Of a stretch of 26,175 bases of DNA, positions 1 through 6,668 are shown one piece after another; positions within the stretch are counted from its first letter, which is position 1; the number at the start of each line of letters is the position of its first letter. The notes under the pieces were generated by a model. That model was not told the origin of the DNA and made no database searches. It saw nothing but the letters and a program-made list of their open reading frames with translations. The translations under genes were made by a program, and so were the position numbers. Origin of the DNA: an uncultured Treponema sp. Its GTDB lineage: Bacteria; Spirochaetota; Spirochaetia; Treponematales; Treponemataceae. The stretch is from positions 1 to 26,175 of the forward strand of contig CAKZZR010000101.1 in the NCBI GenBank assembly GCA_937885475.1, read 5' to 3'.

Positions 1-47
1 GCAGCTTAAATCCGAGTTTTTATAAAATTTTTGTCTTGACAAGGGGC

Positions 48-935
48 TTAATATAAATAGCAGATGAGCGAAAGAATGGTCAGCTCGTCGTCGTTCTGCT
101 CGCGGGTTATTTTGTCTAAATAGTAGGGAACATTGTCGTAGTTGTGGGAATAATAGTAGAGAAGCGCGATTTCAAAATAAATGCGATGCAGCTCGTCCTT
201 GGTCAATGGAATGCTCTGAAGCAGCGGTTCAAAACGACGGCACAAGGAGACGCCTTGTGTGGGCGTTACCATAAGGCGGCAGTTGTGCAGCGGGCGAAAA
301 ATTGTGTCAAACGTAAGCGGTGGCACGTCCTTTTGCTCGTGGGAATGCGGCTCGCCGGCTTCGTATTCCGTTATGTCAAAGAAATTCTTGTGGTTTTCGA
401 TGGTCTGATAAAAATTGTCCAAAAAAGATTCCGCGGTTTCAATGCGTTCGCTGTCAAAGCAAAAAATGATTTTTCCCGGAAATTCGGTGCAAACCAACTT
501 GCTCAAAAATTCAATTGCGCCCTTGGACATAAGATGCGCGTTCAGAATAAGAAAATATTCCGTGCAGAACTGGCGCATAAGCTCAAGCAGAGTGGCTTGC
601 ATTCGGTGCTTTTCATAGTCAATCTCATTGCAGATGATAAGGTCGTAGCGCTCGTCTGCAATTCCGTTTGCAAAAAAAGATTGCAGCGTTGGCTCTTGAA
701 CGGAATATGCGTGCTGGTGAATGGCTTCCTTTGTGGGCTTGCAGTGCAAAAGGATGTCGCAGAACGGAGCGAGAGGATTGAATTCCGTGGCAAGATCGAT
801 TATGTGCGTTCTGCGGGTAATTTCGTCAGGAAGGTTGTACATAAGCTCTTTTGGCATGGAAAAATACATGATTTTATCATGCTCATTTGCAAAGAAAGAA
901 TCCGAGATGTTGTTTAAAACTTGTGAGACAGACAT
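48..935 (-). CDS. Hypothetical protein, possible AAA-like fold plus TPR-like C-terminus
   Basis: I do not recognise this 295-aa protein. The ATG at 935 is preceded by AGAAGG (944-949) at about 8 nt, which supports the start. No signal peptide or membrane segment is visible. Residues about 90-165 contain a hydrophobic strand ending in acidic residues (YDLIICNE), then LILNAHL and KIIFCFDSE, which looks like the core of an AAA/STAND-type domain without a Walker A loop. The last 45 residues (YFEIALLYYYSHNYDNVPYY) look like one TPR helix pair. The protein stops right after this single TPR-like unit, so the C-terminus may be truncated compared with relatives, but only 47 bases lie beyond the stop and I cannot test that. 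It is transcribed divergently from pfk. The function is unknown; the reading frame itself is well supported. Confidence 0.7.
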   Translation of the reverse strand: MSVSQVLNNISDSFFANEHDKIMYFSMPKELMYNLPDEITRRTHIIDLATEFNPLAPFCDILLHCKPTKEAIHQHAYSVQEPTLQSFFANGIADERYDLIICNEIDYEKHRMQATLLELMRQFCTEYFLILNAHLMSKGAIEFLSKLVCTEFPGKIIFCFDSERIETAESFLDNFYQTIENHKNFFDITEYEAGEPHSHEQKDVPPLTFDTIFRPLHNCRLMVTPTQGVSLCRRFEPLLQSIPLTKDELHRIYFEIALLYYYSHNYDNVPYYLDKITREQNDDELTILSLICYLY

Positions 936-952
936 ATCAACGACCTTCTACT

Positions 953-981
953 ATTATATACTTAAAATGCCGATTCGTAAA
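953..981 (-). promoter_or_regulatory. Promoter of the 48-935 gene
   Basis: On the minus strand TTTACG (976-981) and TATAAT (953-958) are separated by 17 bp. The -10 element ends 17 nt before the ATG, leaving a short leader that carries at least part of the AGAAGG Shine-Dalgarno site. Confidence 0.55.
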
Positions 982-989
982 AATTTTTG

Positions 990-1018
990 TTCTTATTTAT
1001 GACATTTGAGAGTATAAT
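990..1018 (+). promoter_or_regulatory. Promoter of pfk, close enough to predict a leaderless mRNA
   Basis: A perfect TATAAT lies at 1013-1018, with a weak -35 (TTCTTA, 990-995) 17 bp upstream. Only 7 nt separate the -10 box from the ATG at 1026, so transcription would start at or next to the A of the ATG. There is no good Shine-Dalgarno site. Confidence 0.5.
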
Positions 1019-1025
1019 TGCAGGT

Positions 1026-2111
1026 ATGAAAAAGACAGCAGTAAAAACAATCGGTATTTTGACTTCCGGAGGCGATGCTCCGGGGCTTAATGCGGCAATT
1101 CGCGGTGTGTGTCGTTCTGCAATCAACAACTACGGCATGAAGGTTATCGGCATACGAAACGGTTACCGCGGACTTATAAACGGCGACTGCATTCAGATTA
1201 CGCCGGAGATGATTTCGGGAATTATTACGCGGGGGGGAACTTTTTTGGGAACTTCGCGAGAAAAGCCGTTCAAGAATCCGGAACCAAACCCGGACACAGG
1301 ACTGCTTCCGATTGAGGCGATAAAAAAGAATTACAAGAAATGGAAGTTGGACGCGCTTGTTGTGCTTGGCGGAAACGGCACGAACACAACGGGCAGCCTG
1401 CTTGCACAGGAAGGACTGAACGTCATAGGGCTTCCAAAGACGATTGATAACGATATTGTAGGAACAGATGTAACGTTTGGCTTTCATACGGCGGTTGACG
1501 TTGCCACGGAGGCAATAGACCGCATTCACACCACGGCGCACAGCCACAGCCGCGTCATGGTCGTTGAGGTGATGGGGCATAAGGCTGGCTGGCTGGGCTT
1601 GTATTCTGCAATTGCGGGCGGCGGTGATGTGTGCCTGCTTCCTGAAATTCCGTATGACATTAAAAAGGTGGCAAAGAATGTGCTTGCCCGCCGTGATGCC
1701 GGCAAGGAATTTTCCATTGTGGTTGTTGCCGAGGGCGCGCTTTCTACCGAAGAAGCGAAGTTGAGCAAAAAGGAATTTAAGAAGGCGCGGGCTAGCATGC
1801 CGCAGTCAATCGGCTATCGTGTTGCCAAGGAGCTTGAGGAAGCCACCGGGCTTGAAAGCCGCGTTACGGTGCTGGGCTATTTGCAGCGCGGTGGAACGCC
1901 AAGTCCGTATGACCGCGTGCTTGCAACGCAGTTTGGTGCAGCGGCGGCAGACATGCTTGCCCGTGGTGAATTTGGTCAGCTGGTTGCCATGAAGGACAAT
2001 AAGATTGTCGGCGTTCCGCTTGACACCTGTGCTGGCAAGGTGCGGAACATTCCTGTTGATGACCCGCTTATTGCGCAGGGACGCGCGGTTGGACTTTGCT
2101 TTGGCGACTGA
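1026..2111 (+). CDS. pfkA: 6-phosphofructokinase (PfkA family)
   Basis: Phosphorylates fructose 6-phosphate to the 1,6-bisphosphate in cytoplasmic glycolysis. From the ATG at 1026 it is 361 aa, longer than E. coli PfkA (320 aa). Family landmarks are GGDAPGLNA near residue 15, GGNGT at 115-119, PKTIDND at 137-143 with the catalytic Asp141, and the substrate-binding VEVMGHKAGW stretch near 180. The Lys before TIDND occurs in PPi-dependent and mixed-clade enzymes, while the Gly in GGNG is the ATP-type residue. The Asp of the usual GGDG is Asn here; from memory this GGNGT/PKTIDND combination is typical of a clostridial-type clade usually annotated as ATP-dependent. Phosphoryl-donor specificity is therefore uncertain. 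Earlier in-frame starts at 987 (TTG) and 999 (ATG) add residues ahead of the conserved beta-strand and would lie upstream of the predicted transcript start. Confidence 0.93.
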   Translation: MKKTAVKTIGILTSGGDAPGLNAAIRGVCRSAINNYGMKVIGIRNGYRGLINGDCIQITPEMISGIITRGGTFLGTSREKPFKNPEPNPDTGLLPIEAIKKNYKKWKLDALVVLGGNGTNTTGSLLAQEGLNVIGLPKTIDNDIVGTDVTFGFHTAVDVATEAIDRIHTTAHSHSRVMVVEVMGHKAGWLGLYSAIAGGGDVCLLPEIPYDIKKVAKNVLARRDAGKEFSIVVVAEGALSTEEAKLSKKEFKKARASMPQSIGYRVAKELEEATGLESRVTVLGYLQRGGTPSPYDRVLATQFGAAAADMLARGEFGQLVAMKDNKIVGVPLDTCAGKVRNIPVDDPLIAQGRAVGLCFGD

Positions 2112-2967
2112 TTCTGAATTCAAATGCCGTGCGTGCGCGCAGTGTCTGGGGCGTGGTTGCATTGGTCAGCTTCCGGGCATGGGCGGCGTGTGGCAGAGCC
2201 GTAATTTTTTGCTGAACTGCGCCGCCTGGGACGCGCTCCCTGCGGACGATGTGCCTGTGCTGCCTGAGCATTTGGGCATTGCGCCGGTAACTGGTGCGGT
2301 ACAGAATATTGGCTATGCAAACGAGGCAGATTTTTATTTACCGTATTTTTCTGCGGCAAAAAAGGAAGGAATTGCACTGTGCGTTGGCGACGGCGCTCCT
2401 GACGAAAAGCTCATGCTGGGACTTTCTGCGGTAAGGGAACTTAACGCGTCGGCGTACTTTTTTTTAAAGCCATATCCTGACGAAAAGCTTTTTGAGCGCT
2501 TGGAATGGGTGCGCGGCGCGGCTGTTGCCGTTGGAATGGATATTGACGCGTATAATATCGTTACAATGCGGAATCAGGTGAGCTTGGAGCGCAAGACCGA
2601 GGCGCAGTTAAGTGAATTCCGCCATAAGAGCGGGCTTCCGCTTATAATAAAAGGCGTGTTTACTCCCGATGACATTGAGCTGTGCCGCCGCGTTTTGCCG
2701 GACATTATTGTTGTGTCAAACCACGGCGGGCGTGTTGAGACTGCCGAATGCAGCACCGCAGAATTTCTTGCCGCAAACAGTGCGCGTCTTACCGACGTGT
2801 GCGGCGAGCTATGGGTTGACGGCGGCATCAGAAAAACGCGGGACGTTCAGGCGGCGCTTACGCTTGGCGTAAAAAAATGCATTGCCGCCCGCCCCTTTAT
2901 TGCTCCGCTTATACGTGGGGGCGAGCCGGCAATGCAGGACGCAATCCGCGCTTTTTTTAATTACTGA
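2101..2967 (+). CDS. FMN-dependent alpha-hydroxy-acid dehydrogenase/oxidase-like protein
   Basis: A member of the lactate oxidase/glycolate oxidase TIM-barrel family, which oxidises 2-hydroxy acids using FMN. Visible family features are LIIKGV (FMN-contacting Lys), VSNHGGR with the catalytic His and substrate-binding Arg, and a C-terminal VDGGIRKTRDVQAALTLGV FMN-phosphate motif followed by AARP. The N-terminus carries a C-x2-C-x2-C-x4-C cluster (CRACAQCLGRGC) and GQLPGMGG, which I recall from clostridial and treponemal members. The frame is open upstream inside pfk. The conserved region begins right at the pfk stop, so a TTG at 2101 (288 aa), overlapping pfk by 11 nt, is my best guess; TTG 2089 or ATG 2062 are alternatives. 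It is probably translationally coupled to pfk. It is shorter than canonical members (350-380 aa). The substrate is unknown. It overlaps the convergent lipoprotein gene by 7 nt. Confidence 0.8.
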   Translation: MATDSEFKCRACAQCLGRGCIGQLPGMGGVWQSRNFLLNCAAWDALPADDVPVLPEHLGIAPVTGAVQNIGYANEADFYLPYFSAAKKEGIALCVGDGAPDEKLMLGLSAVRELNASAYFFLKPYPDEKLFERLEWVRGAAVAVGMDIDAYNIVTMRNQVSLERKTEAQLSEFRHKSGLPLIIKGVFTPDDIELCRRVLPDIIVVSNHGGRVETAECSTAEFLAANSARLTDVCGELWVDGGIRKTRDVQAALTLGVKKCIAARPFIAPLIRGGEPAMQDAIRAFFNY

Positions 2968-4019
2968 GCCTGTATGTTCTCAATGACAAATGTTGTGTCT
3001 GCATTTGGTGTGAATGTAACGACCTTTGTTTCGCTGTCGGTAACGGCTGTTCCACTTATGAGGCTTTCTGAGTAGTAAATGCCGCCTTCTGTAACAAAGG
3101 TGAGCTTTGTAACGGTTTTTCCGACCAAGGCGTGCTGAGGGTAGTAGTTCTTTTCTGCGTCCTCTGATGCAGGTGCCTTGAATCCAAGCTGTTTTTTGCC
3201 CCAGAAGAAGTTTGAAAGGGTAGTAAGCCCGTATTCATTTCCGTCTAAGTCGGTTGCAATGATTGCCTTAAGCTCACCAAGAACTTTGTCTTCAAGGGTT
3301 TCTGTTCCGTCTTCGGCTGTTGTAACTGTTTGTGCGGTGTCTCCGCCCTCAAAAGCCTCCAATGTTTTAACGGTAATGCTTATTGCGTTTTCTTCCACTG
3401 TTCCTTGAGCAGTGTACAAGCCGATGCATGGAGAAAAGTCGTGGTGCTGCTCTCCGGCTTTCTGAGTTACATAAATGGTGCCGATATTTGTTGCCTCACC
3501 CTTGATTTTTCCGAATGTAACTGTGCTTCCGCTTACGCTTGCTTCCTTATAGTACGCAGGTTCTTCAGAAAGAATGTAGTAGCTGTAGTCAGCGCTTTTA
3601 AAAAGGTTCTGCTTTCCGCTGTAGCGGATTGTGCTTGCACCTCTTCCTGTAATTGTAATATCGAATGAAGGTGATTCGTCGGTAACCTCAGTTCCGCCCA
3701 AAGATTCCAATGCAGATTTTGTAATTTTTACAGGTGTGATGATACCCTGTGTAACTGAATCTGCAAGGGTTTCGCCTTCCTTGTAATATGTTCCGTAGCT
3801 CATGGCTCCGTTTGCAGCCTTCTGAGTTGCAGAAGTATAAGCGTCAAAATCTCCGCCCGTCGTTTCATTTGCAAAGAATTTTTCAAATGGAACGTTCAGC
3901 AACGCATACACGTATGCTGGATCATCATCGTCGCTGTCGCTTGTGCAGCTTACGAAGCCGAGTGAAAGAGCGAGGGTAATCAATGCCCCCCCCCAGTATT
4001 TAAGAATTACTTTTTTCAT
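2961..4019 (-). CDS. Tp47-like (penicillin-binding Tp47 domain A) lipoprotein
   Basis: A predicted membrane-anchored lipoprotein of 352 aa. The ATG at 4019 has AAGGAG (4025-4030) upstream, and the signal peptide ends in FVSC (Cys25), a relaxed spirochaetal lipobox, followed by an Asp-rich linker. The mature N-terminus reads VYALLNVPFEKFFANE, then FDAYTSATQKA. That matches the pattern I associate with Tp47 (TpN47) domain A and clostridial relatives (YxxxNIPYxxFYxxE ... DAVTSAT). Tp47 of T. pallidum is an abundant lipoprotein reported to bind and hydrolyse penicillin. The remainder is beta-rich and Thr/Gly-rich, and I do not recognise further domains. Codons 9-12 include a run of nine G (3986-3994), so slippage would switch off the gene near its start. 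It is convergent with and overlaps the upstream FMN-protein gene, and divergent from apbE. Confidence 0.75.
   Translation of the reverse strand: MKKVILKYWGGALITLALSLGFVSCTSDSDDDDPAYVYALLNVPFEKFFANETTGGDFDAYTSATQKAANGAMSYGTYYKEGETLADSVTQGIITPVKITKSALESLGGTEVTDESPSFDITITGRGASTIRYSGKQNLFKSADYSYYILSEEPAYYKEASVSGSTVTFGKIKGEATNIGTIYVTQKAGEQHHDFSPCIGLYTAQGTVEENAISITVKTLEAFEGGDTAQTVTTAEDGTETLEDKVLGELKAIIATDLDGNEYGLTTLSNFFWGKKQLGFKAPASEDAEKNYYPQHALVGKTVTKLTFVTEGGIYYSESLISGTAVTDSETKVVTFTPNADTTFVIENIQAQ
3986..3994 (-). repeat. G9 homopolymer in signal-peptide codons
   Basis: Nine consecutive C on the plus strand, read as G9 in the Tp47-like gene, spanning the Trp9-Gly10-Gly11-Ala12 codons. It is the longest G/C homopolymer I see in the window. 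Gain or loss of one G would frameshift the lipoprotein about 10 codons after its start. Confidence 0.95.
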
Positions 4020-4065
4020 AAAAGCTCCTTTTTTTTGAAATGTGCCGAAAAAAATCAGCGGTTTA

Positions 4066-4094
4066 AACATAGTAAAACCGTGGGAAAAATCCAA
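4066..4094 (-). promoter_or_regulatory. Promoter of the Tp47-like lipoprotein gene
   Basis: On the minus strand TTGGAT (4089-4094), a 17-bp spacer and TATGTT (4066-4071) precede the gene. The predicted leader is about 40 nt and includes the AAGGAG Shine-Dalgarno sequence. Confidence 0.45.
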
Positions 4095-4137
4095 TGAAGT
4101 AATTGAGAATCTTTTTCAACAATGAAAAAAAATTCTG

Positions 4138-4166
4138 TTCCCATAAACTGTAAAATAAAGCATACT
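4138..4166 (+). promoter_or_regulatory. Possible promoter of apbE
   Basis: TTCCCA (4138-4143), a 17-bp spacer and CATACT (4161-4166) precede the ATG at 4173 by 6 nt. No Shine-Dalgarno sequence is visible. This fits a leaderless start but the hexamers are imperfect. Confidence 0.35.
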
Positions 4167-4172
4167 TCTGAC

Positions 4173-5249
4173 ATGAAAAAATTGTTTTGCATGGCGCTGA
4201 GCCTGTTTTTTGCATGTATTCTGACGGTTTCCTGTGGGGCGACGCGGGATATAAGCTCCTTTGAGGCGATGAACACGTTCATGACGGTTCAAGTGTATGG
4301 GCGCGGTGCAGCGCGGGCGAATGCGGCTGTTAAGGCGCGCGTAAAGACGTTGGAATCCTATCTTTCTACGACGGACGAAAACAGTGATATTTTTATGCTG
4401 AATGAGCGCAGCCTGCGGCAGAAGAATGAAGAAAACGCTGACGGCGCAACAGACGTTTTTTTTGCCGTTCATGAAGAGACGGCGCATCTTGCGGAATATG
4501 CGCTTTTTATGGCGGAGCAAACTGGCGGCGCACTGAATCCTGCTCTTTTTGCGGTAACAAGGGCGTGGGGCTTTACCACCGGCAACTACCGTGTTCCTTC
4601 TGATGAGGAGTTGAGTGGACTTTTGCAGACCATAGACTACAATAAAATCCGTGTGCGGGCATTGGAGCAGGGCGGCTTTGGCATTTATTGTGCGCCCGGC
4701 ATACAGCTTGATTTTGGTGCGATTGGCAAGGGGTTTGCGGGTGACGAAGCGCTTTCCGTTTTGCGCGCTAACGGAATTCAGTCTGCATTGCTTGATTTGG
4801 GCGGGAATGTTCAGGTGCTTGGCGCAAAACCGGACGGCTCAGATTGGACAATCGGAATAAAAAATCCTGACGGCGGTTCTGCTGTGGCGGCGCTACGTGT
4901 GCGAGATTCCGCGGTCATCACAAGCGGCGGCTACGAGCGTTTTTTTACTGCTGATGACGGAAAAAACTATATCCACATTTTTGACGGAACGACCGGTCGC
5001 CCGGTAGAAAACGATTTGACCAGCGTTACCGTGGTTACTTCCCGCGGTGTATATGGTGATGCGCTGAGCACGGCGCTTTTTGTTATGGGCAGCAAAAAAG
5101 CCTGCGACTTTTGGCGGAGCAATAAGAACGGCGAGCAATTTGACGCGGTGTTTATAACAAAGGATGGACGATTTTTATACACGTCAGGACTTACAGGAAT
5201 GCTTCGTGTGCTTGCACCGTTTGCCGACGTGGTGGTTGTTGAACGCTAG
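4173..5249 (+). CDS. apbE: FAD:protein FMN transferase lipoprotein (ApbE/Ftp family)
   Basis: Transfers FMN from FAD onto a Thr of partner proteins such as RnfG or NqrC subunits; the T. pallidum homologue Ftp also hydrolyses FAD. Of 358 aa, the first 21 form a lipoprotein signal with Cys21 in LTVSC. Family motifs appear in order: NTFMTVQVYG, GALNPALFAVTRAWGF, DFGAIGKGFAGDEAL (flavin site), LLDLGGNVQVLG, SGGYERFF, IHIFDGTTGRPV and the metal-binding GDALSTALFVMG. The start at 4173 places the signal peptide at the N-terminus; an ATG at 4122 would add 17 polar residues in front and has no ribosome-binding site. The stop is 2 bp from the stop of the convergent Gx transporter gene. The adjacency to NusG-II and Gx genes recalls loci that often accompany Rnf-type complexes, although no rnf gene is in this window. 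Confidence 0.93.
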   Translation: MKKLFCMALSLFFACILTVSCGATRDISSFEAMNTFMTVQVYGRGAARANAAVKARVKTLESYLSTTDENSDIFMLNERSLRQKNEENADGATDVFFAVHEETAHLAEYALFMAEQTGGALNPALFAVTRAWGFTTGNYRVPSDEELSGLLQTIDYNKIRVRALEQGGFGIYCAPGIQLDFGAIGKGFAGDEALSVLRANGIQSALLDLGGNVQVLGAKPDGSDWTIGIKNPDGGSAVAALRVRDSAVITSGGYERFFTADDGKNYIHIFDGTTGRPVENDLTSVTVVTSRGVYGDALSTALFVMGSKKACDFWRSNKNGEQFDAVFITKDGRFLYTSGLTGMLRVLAPFADVVVVER

Positions 5250-5251
5250 CG

Positions 5252-6280
5252 CTACAGTTCCGTGGCGCTCAGGGCGGCACGCGTTTTTTTGAGGACGGTT
5301 CCGCTGGTTGCGCAAAAGACGCGGCTCAGTCCTCGGTAATAGCCAAGCGCGGAGCCCACAAGACTCTGCTCCGAAGGCTTTAGCCCTGCCGCGCACTGAC
5401 TGAGCGCGCTTACGCATGAAAGCCGCAGCGCTTTTTGAATTCCCGCCAGCAGCGCGTCCTGCGTTATCGAAAAATTCCATACAGAAAAAAGTACTTTGCC
5501 GCCGGGAACCAGCAGACTTGAGATTATGACGAACAGCCATAGCGAAAGATGCGGCAAAAACATGATTCTTCGGCCGATTATTTTTTGCGCGAGCAAAGAA
5601 AGAAAAAGCGCCGCGCACAGTGCGGGAATAGGCTTTATAAAAAAAACGGCGGCAGCAAATAAAAGAACGGCGAGCGCCGCAACTATCGTTTTATGCGGAC
5701 GACTAGCACGCGTTCTGGGGGCTGCTTCCCAATCTTTGCCGTCAGCCGCGGGTTTTTCGCTTTCCTGCAAAAGCAATGGCGTTTTTTGCGGAATGCAGAG
5801 CGATGTGCTTAGGAACGCCGTAAGAATTCCGCTTGTCGTGTTAAAAAGCAGCATGGGACCAAGCAGCGCCTGCGTTCCGCTTCCAAGGTATAGGCTGCTC
5901 AGTGCAATCTGTACGATGGCGCTGAGCGCAGAACCCGCCGCCGAAATTCCGTAGACGCTCAAAAGCTTTCCTTTGCATTGCCTGTTTGCGTAAAAAAGCG
6001 CGTACATGACGATTCCGCTTGCGCTTGATTGCGCCAGCGAGATAAGCAGGAATGGCGAAAAGAGCGTTCCCGCCATAAGGCTTGCCGCAACCGCCTTTAT
6101 GACGGTAAGCAGCAGGAATGGCGCGACTCTCATGTTCAGTGCAAGCAGGATGACGGTGTTTGCCAGCCCCAGACGAAAAAACGGCACGACCCGCGGAAGC
6201 AGCATTTCGGCGTAGGAAAAAAGCAAGGTGAGCGCGCATAAATAGGCGACGCGCTGTTTTTCTTCATTCTGAAACGGCAT
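5252..6280 (-). CDS. Gx transporter / heptaprenyl diphosphate synthase component I family, with extra C-terminal membrane domain
   Basis: An integral membrane protein of 342 aa. Residues 1-165 match the Gx transporter family (annotated historically as heptaprenyl diphosphate synthase component I): FRLGLANTVILLAL near 36-49, IKAVAASLMAGTLFSPFLLISLAQS near 61-85, and four to five hydrophobic helices. A charged linker (about 170-198) leads to a second membrane region (199-342) with PIPALCAALFLSLL, then LVPGGKVLF and ITQDALLAGIQKALRL, reminiscent of an ECF transporter T component. That second assignment is weak. The ATG at 6280 has GGAG 6-7 nt upstream and overlaps the NusG-II gene by 17 nt, so the two are co-translated. 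The transported molecule is unknown; links to quinone or isoprenoid precursors are only suggested by the family's name. Confidence 0.8.
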   Translation of the reverse strand: MPFQNEEKQRVAYLCALTLLFSYAEMLLPRVVPFFRLGLANTVILLALNMRVAPFLLLTVIKAVAASLMAGTLFSPFLLISLAQSSASGIVMYALFYANRQCKGKLLSVYGISAAGSALSAIVQIALSSLYLGSGTQALLGPMLLFNTTSGILTAFLSTSLCIPQKTPLLLQESEKPAADGKDWEAAPRTRASRPHKTIVAALAVLLFAAAVFFIKPIPALCAALFLSLLAQKIIGRRIMFLPHLSLWLFVIISSLLVPGGKVLFSVWNFSITQDALLAGIQKALRLSCVSALSQCAAGLKPSEQSLVGSALGYYRGLSRVFCATSGTVLKKTRAALSATEL

Positions 6281-6668
6281 CAAAATCTCCGTAATTTTCT
6301 ATTGTTATGATAACCTTGTTCGGAAGGCACACTAACGGCGACGACCAGCCCTGATGCACGCACAACTTGTTTTGGCAGGGCGAATCTATGATGTGAACGG
6401 CACCGTTTTTTACCTCAAAAATGGTGTCGCCAAGCGCGCCCTGCACGTGGTATGTGCCGTCCTTTTGCAGGGAATATTCGTAGCTGGTTCCGTCGGCTTC
6501 CACAATGATTCTGTCGCCCTGCACGGTAAGTCCGCGGCGGATGAACAGGATTCCAAAAAAAATGCAGGCGCACAAAATAAGCGCATCAAGCGGGCGCAGG
6601 ACGCGAAGCACGCCCAATAAACGCGCCACGGCACTTTTGTTCCGTTTGTCCTCCGTCTGCGCGTTCAT
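6264..6668 (-). CDS. NusG domain II-containing membrane-anchored protein
   Basis: A 134-aa protein with a basic cytoplasmic N-terminus, one membrane helix (about residues 28-45) and an extracytoplasmic NusG-II domain. The diagnostic pair is SPCQNKLCVHQGW followed by LVCLPNKVIITI, conserved in this family, which shares a fold with the second domain of some NusG proteins but is not a transcription factor. Its ATG at 6668 abuts the stop codon of the upstream gene, with GGAG inside that gene's last codons. In other bacteria such genes often sit beside Gx transporters, ApbE and Rnf subunits, and that association holds here. The molecular role is not established; the conserved Cys pair may bind a cofactor or form a disulphide. 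Confidence 0.88.
   Translation of the reverse strand: MNAQTEDKRNKSAVARLLGVLRVLRPLDALILCACIFFGILFIRRGLTVQGDRIIVEADGTSYEYSLQKDGTYHVQGALGDTIFEVKNGAVHIIDSPCQNKLCVHQGWSSPLVCLPNKVIITIENYGDFDAVSE

Noticed and set aside
32..43. TTGTC-TT-GACAA dyad near the window edge as a promoter or operator
   Set aside because: No -10 element at a proper distance on either strand and too short to judge at the edge.
144..917. Long plus-strand open frame (257 codons) opposite the first gene
   Set aside because: No ribosome-binding site or recognisable motif; the minus-strand frame has promoter, Shine-Dalgarno site and normal composition.
1231..1237. G7 run in pfk as a second phase-variable tract
   Set aside because: It encodes the conserved Arg-Gly-Gly-Thr of PFK, is short, and lies in an essential glycolytic gene.
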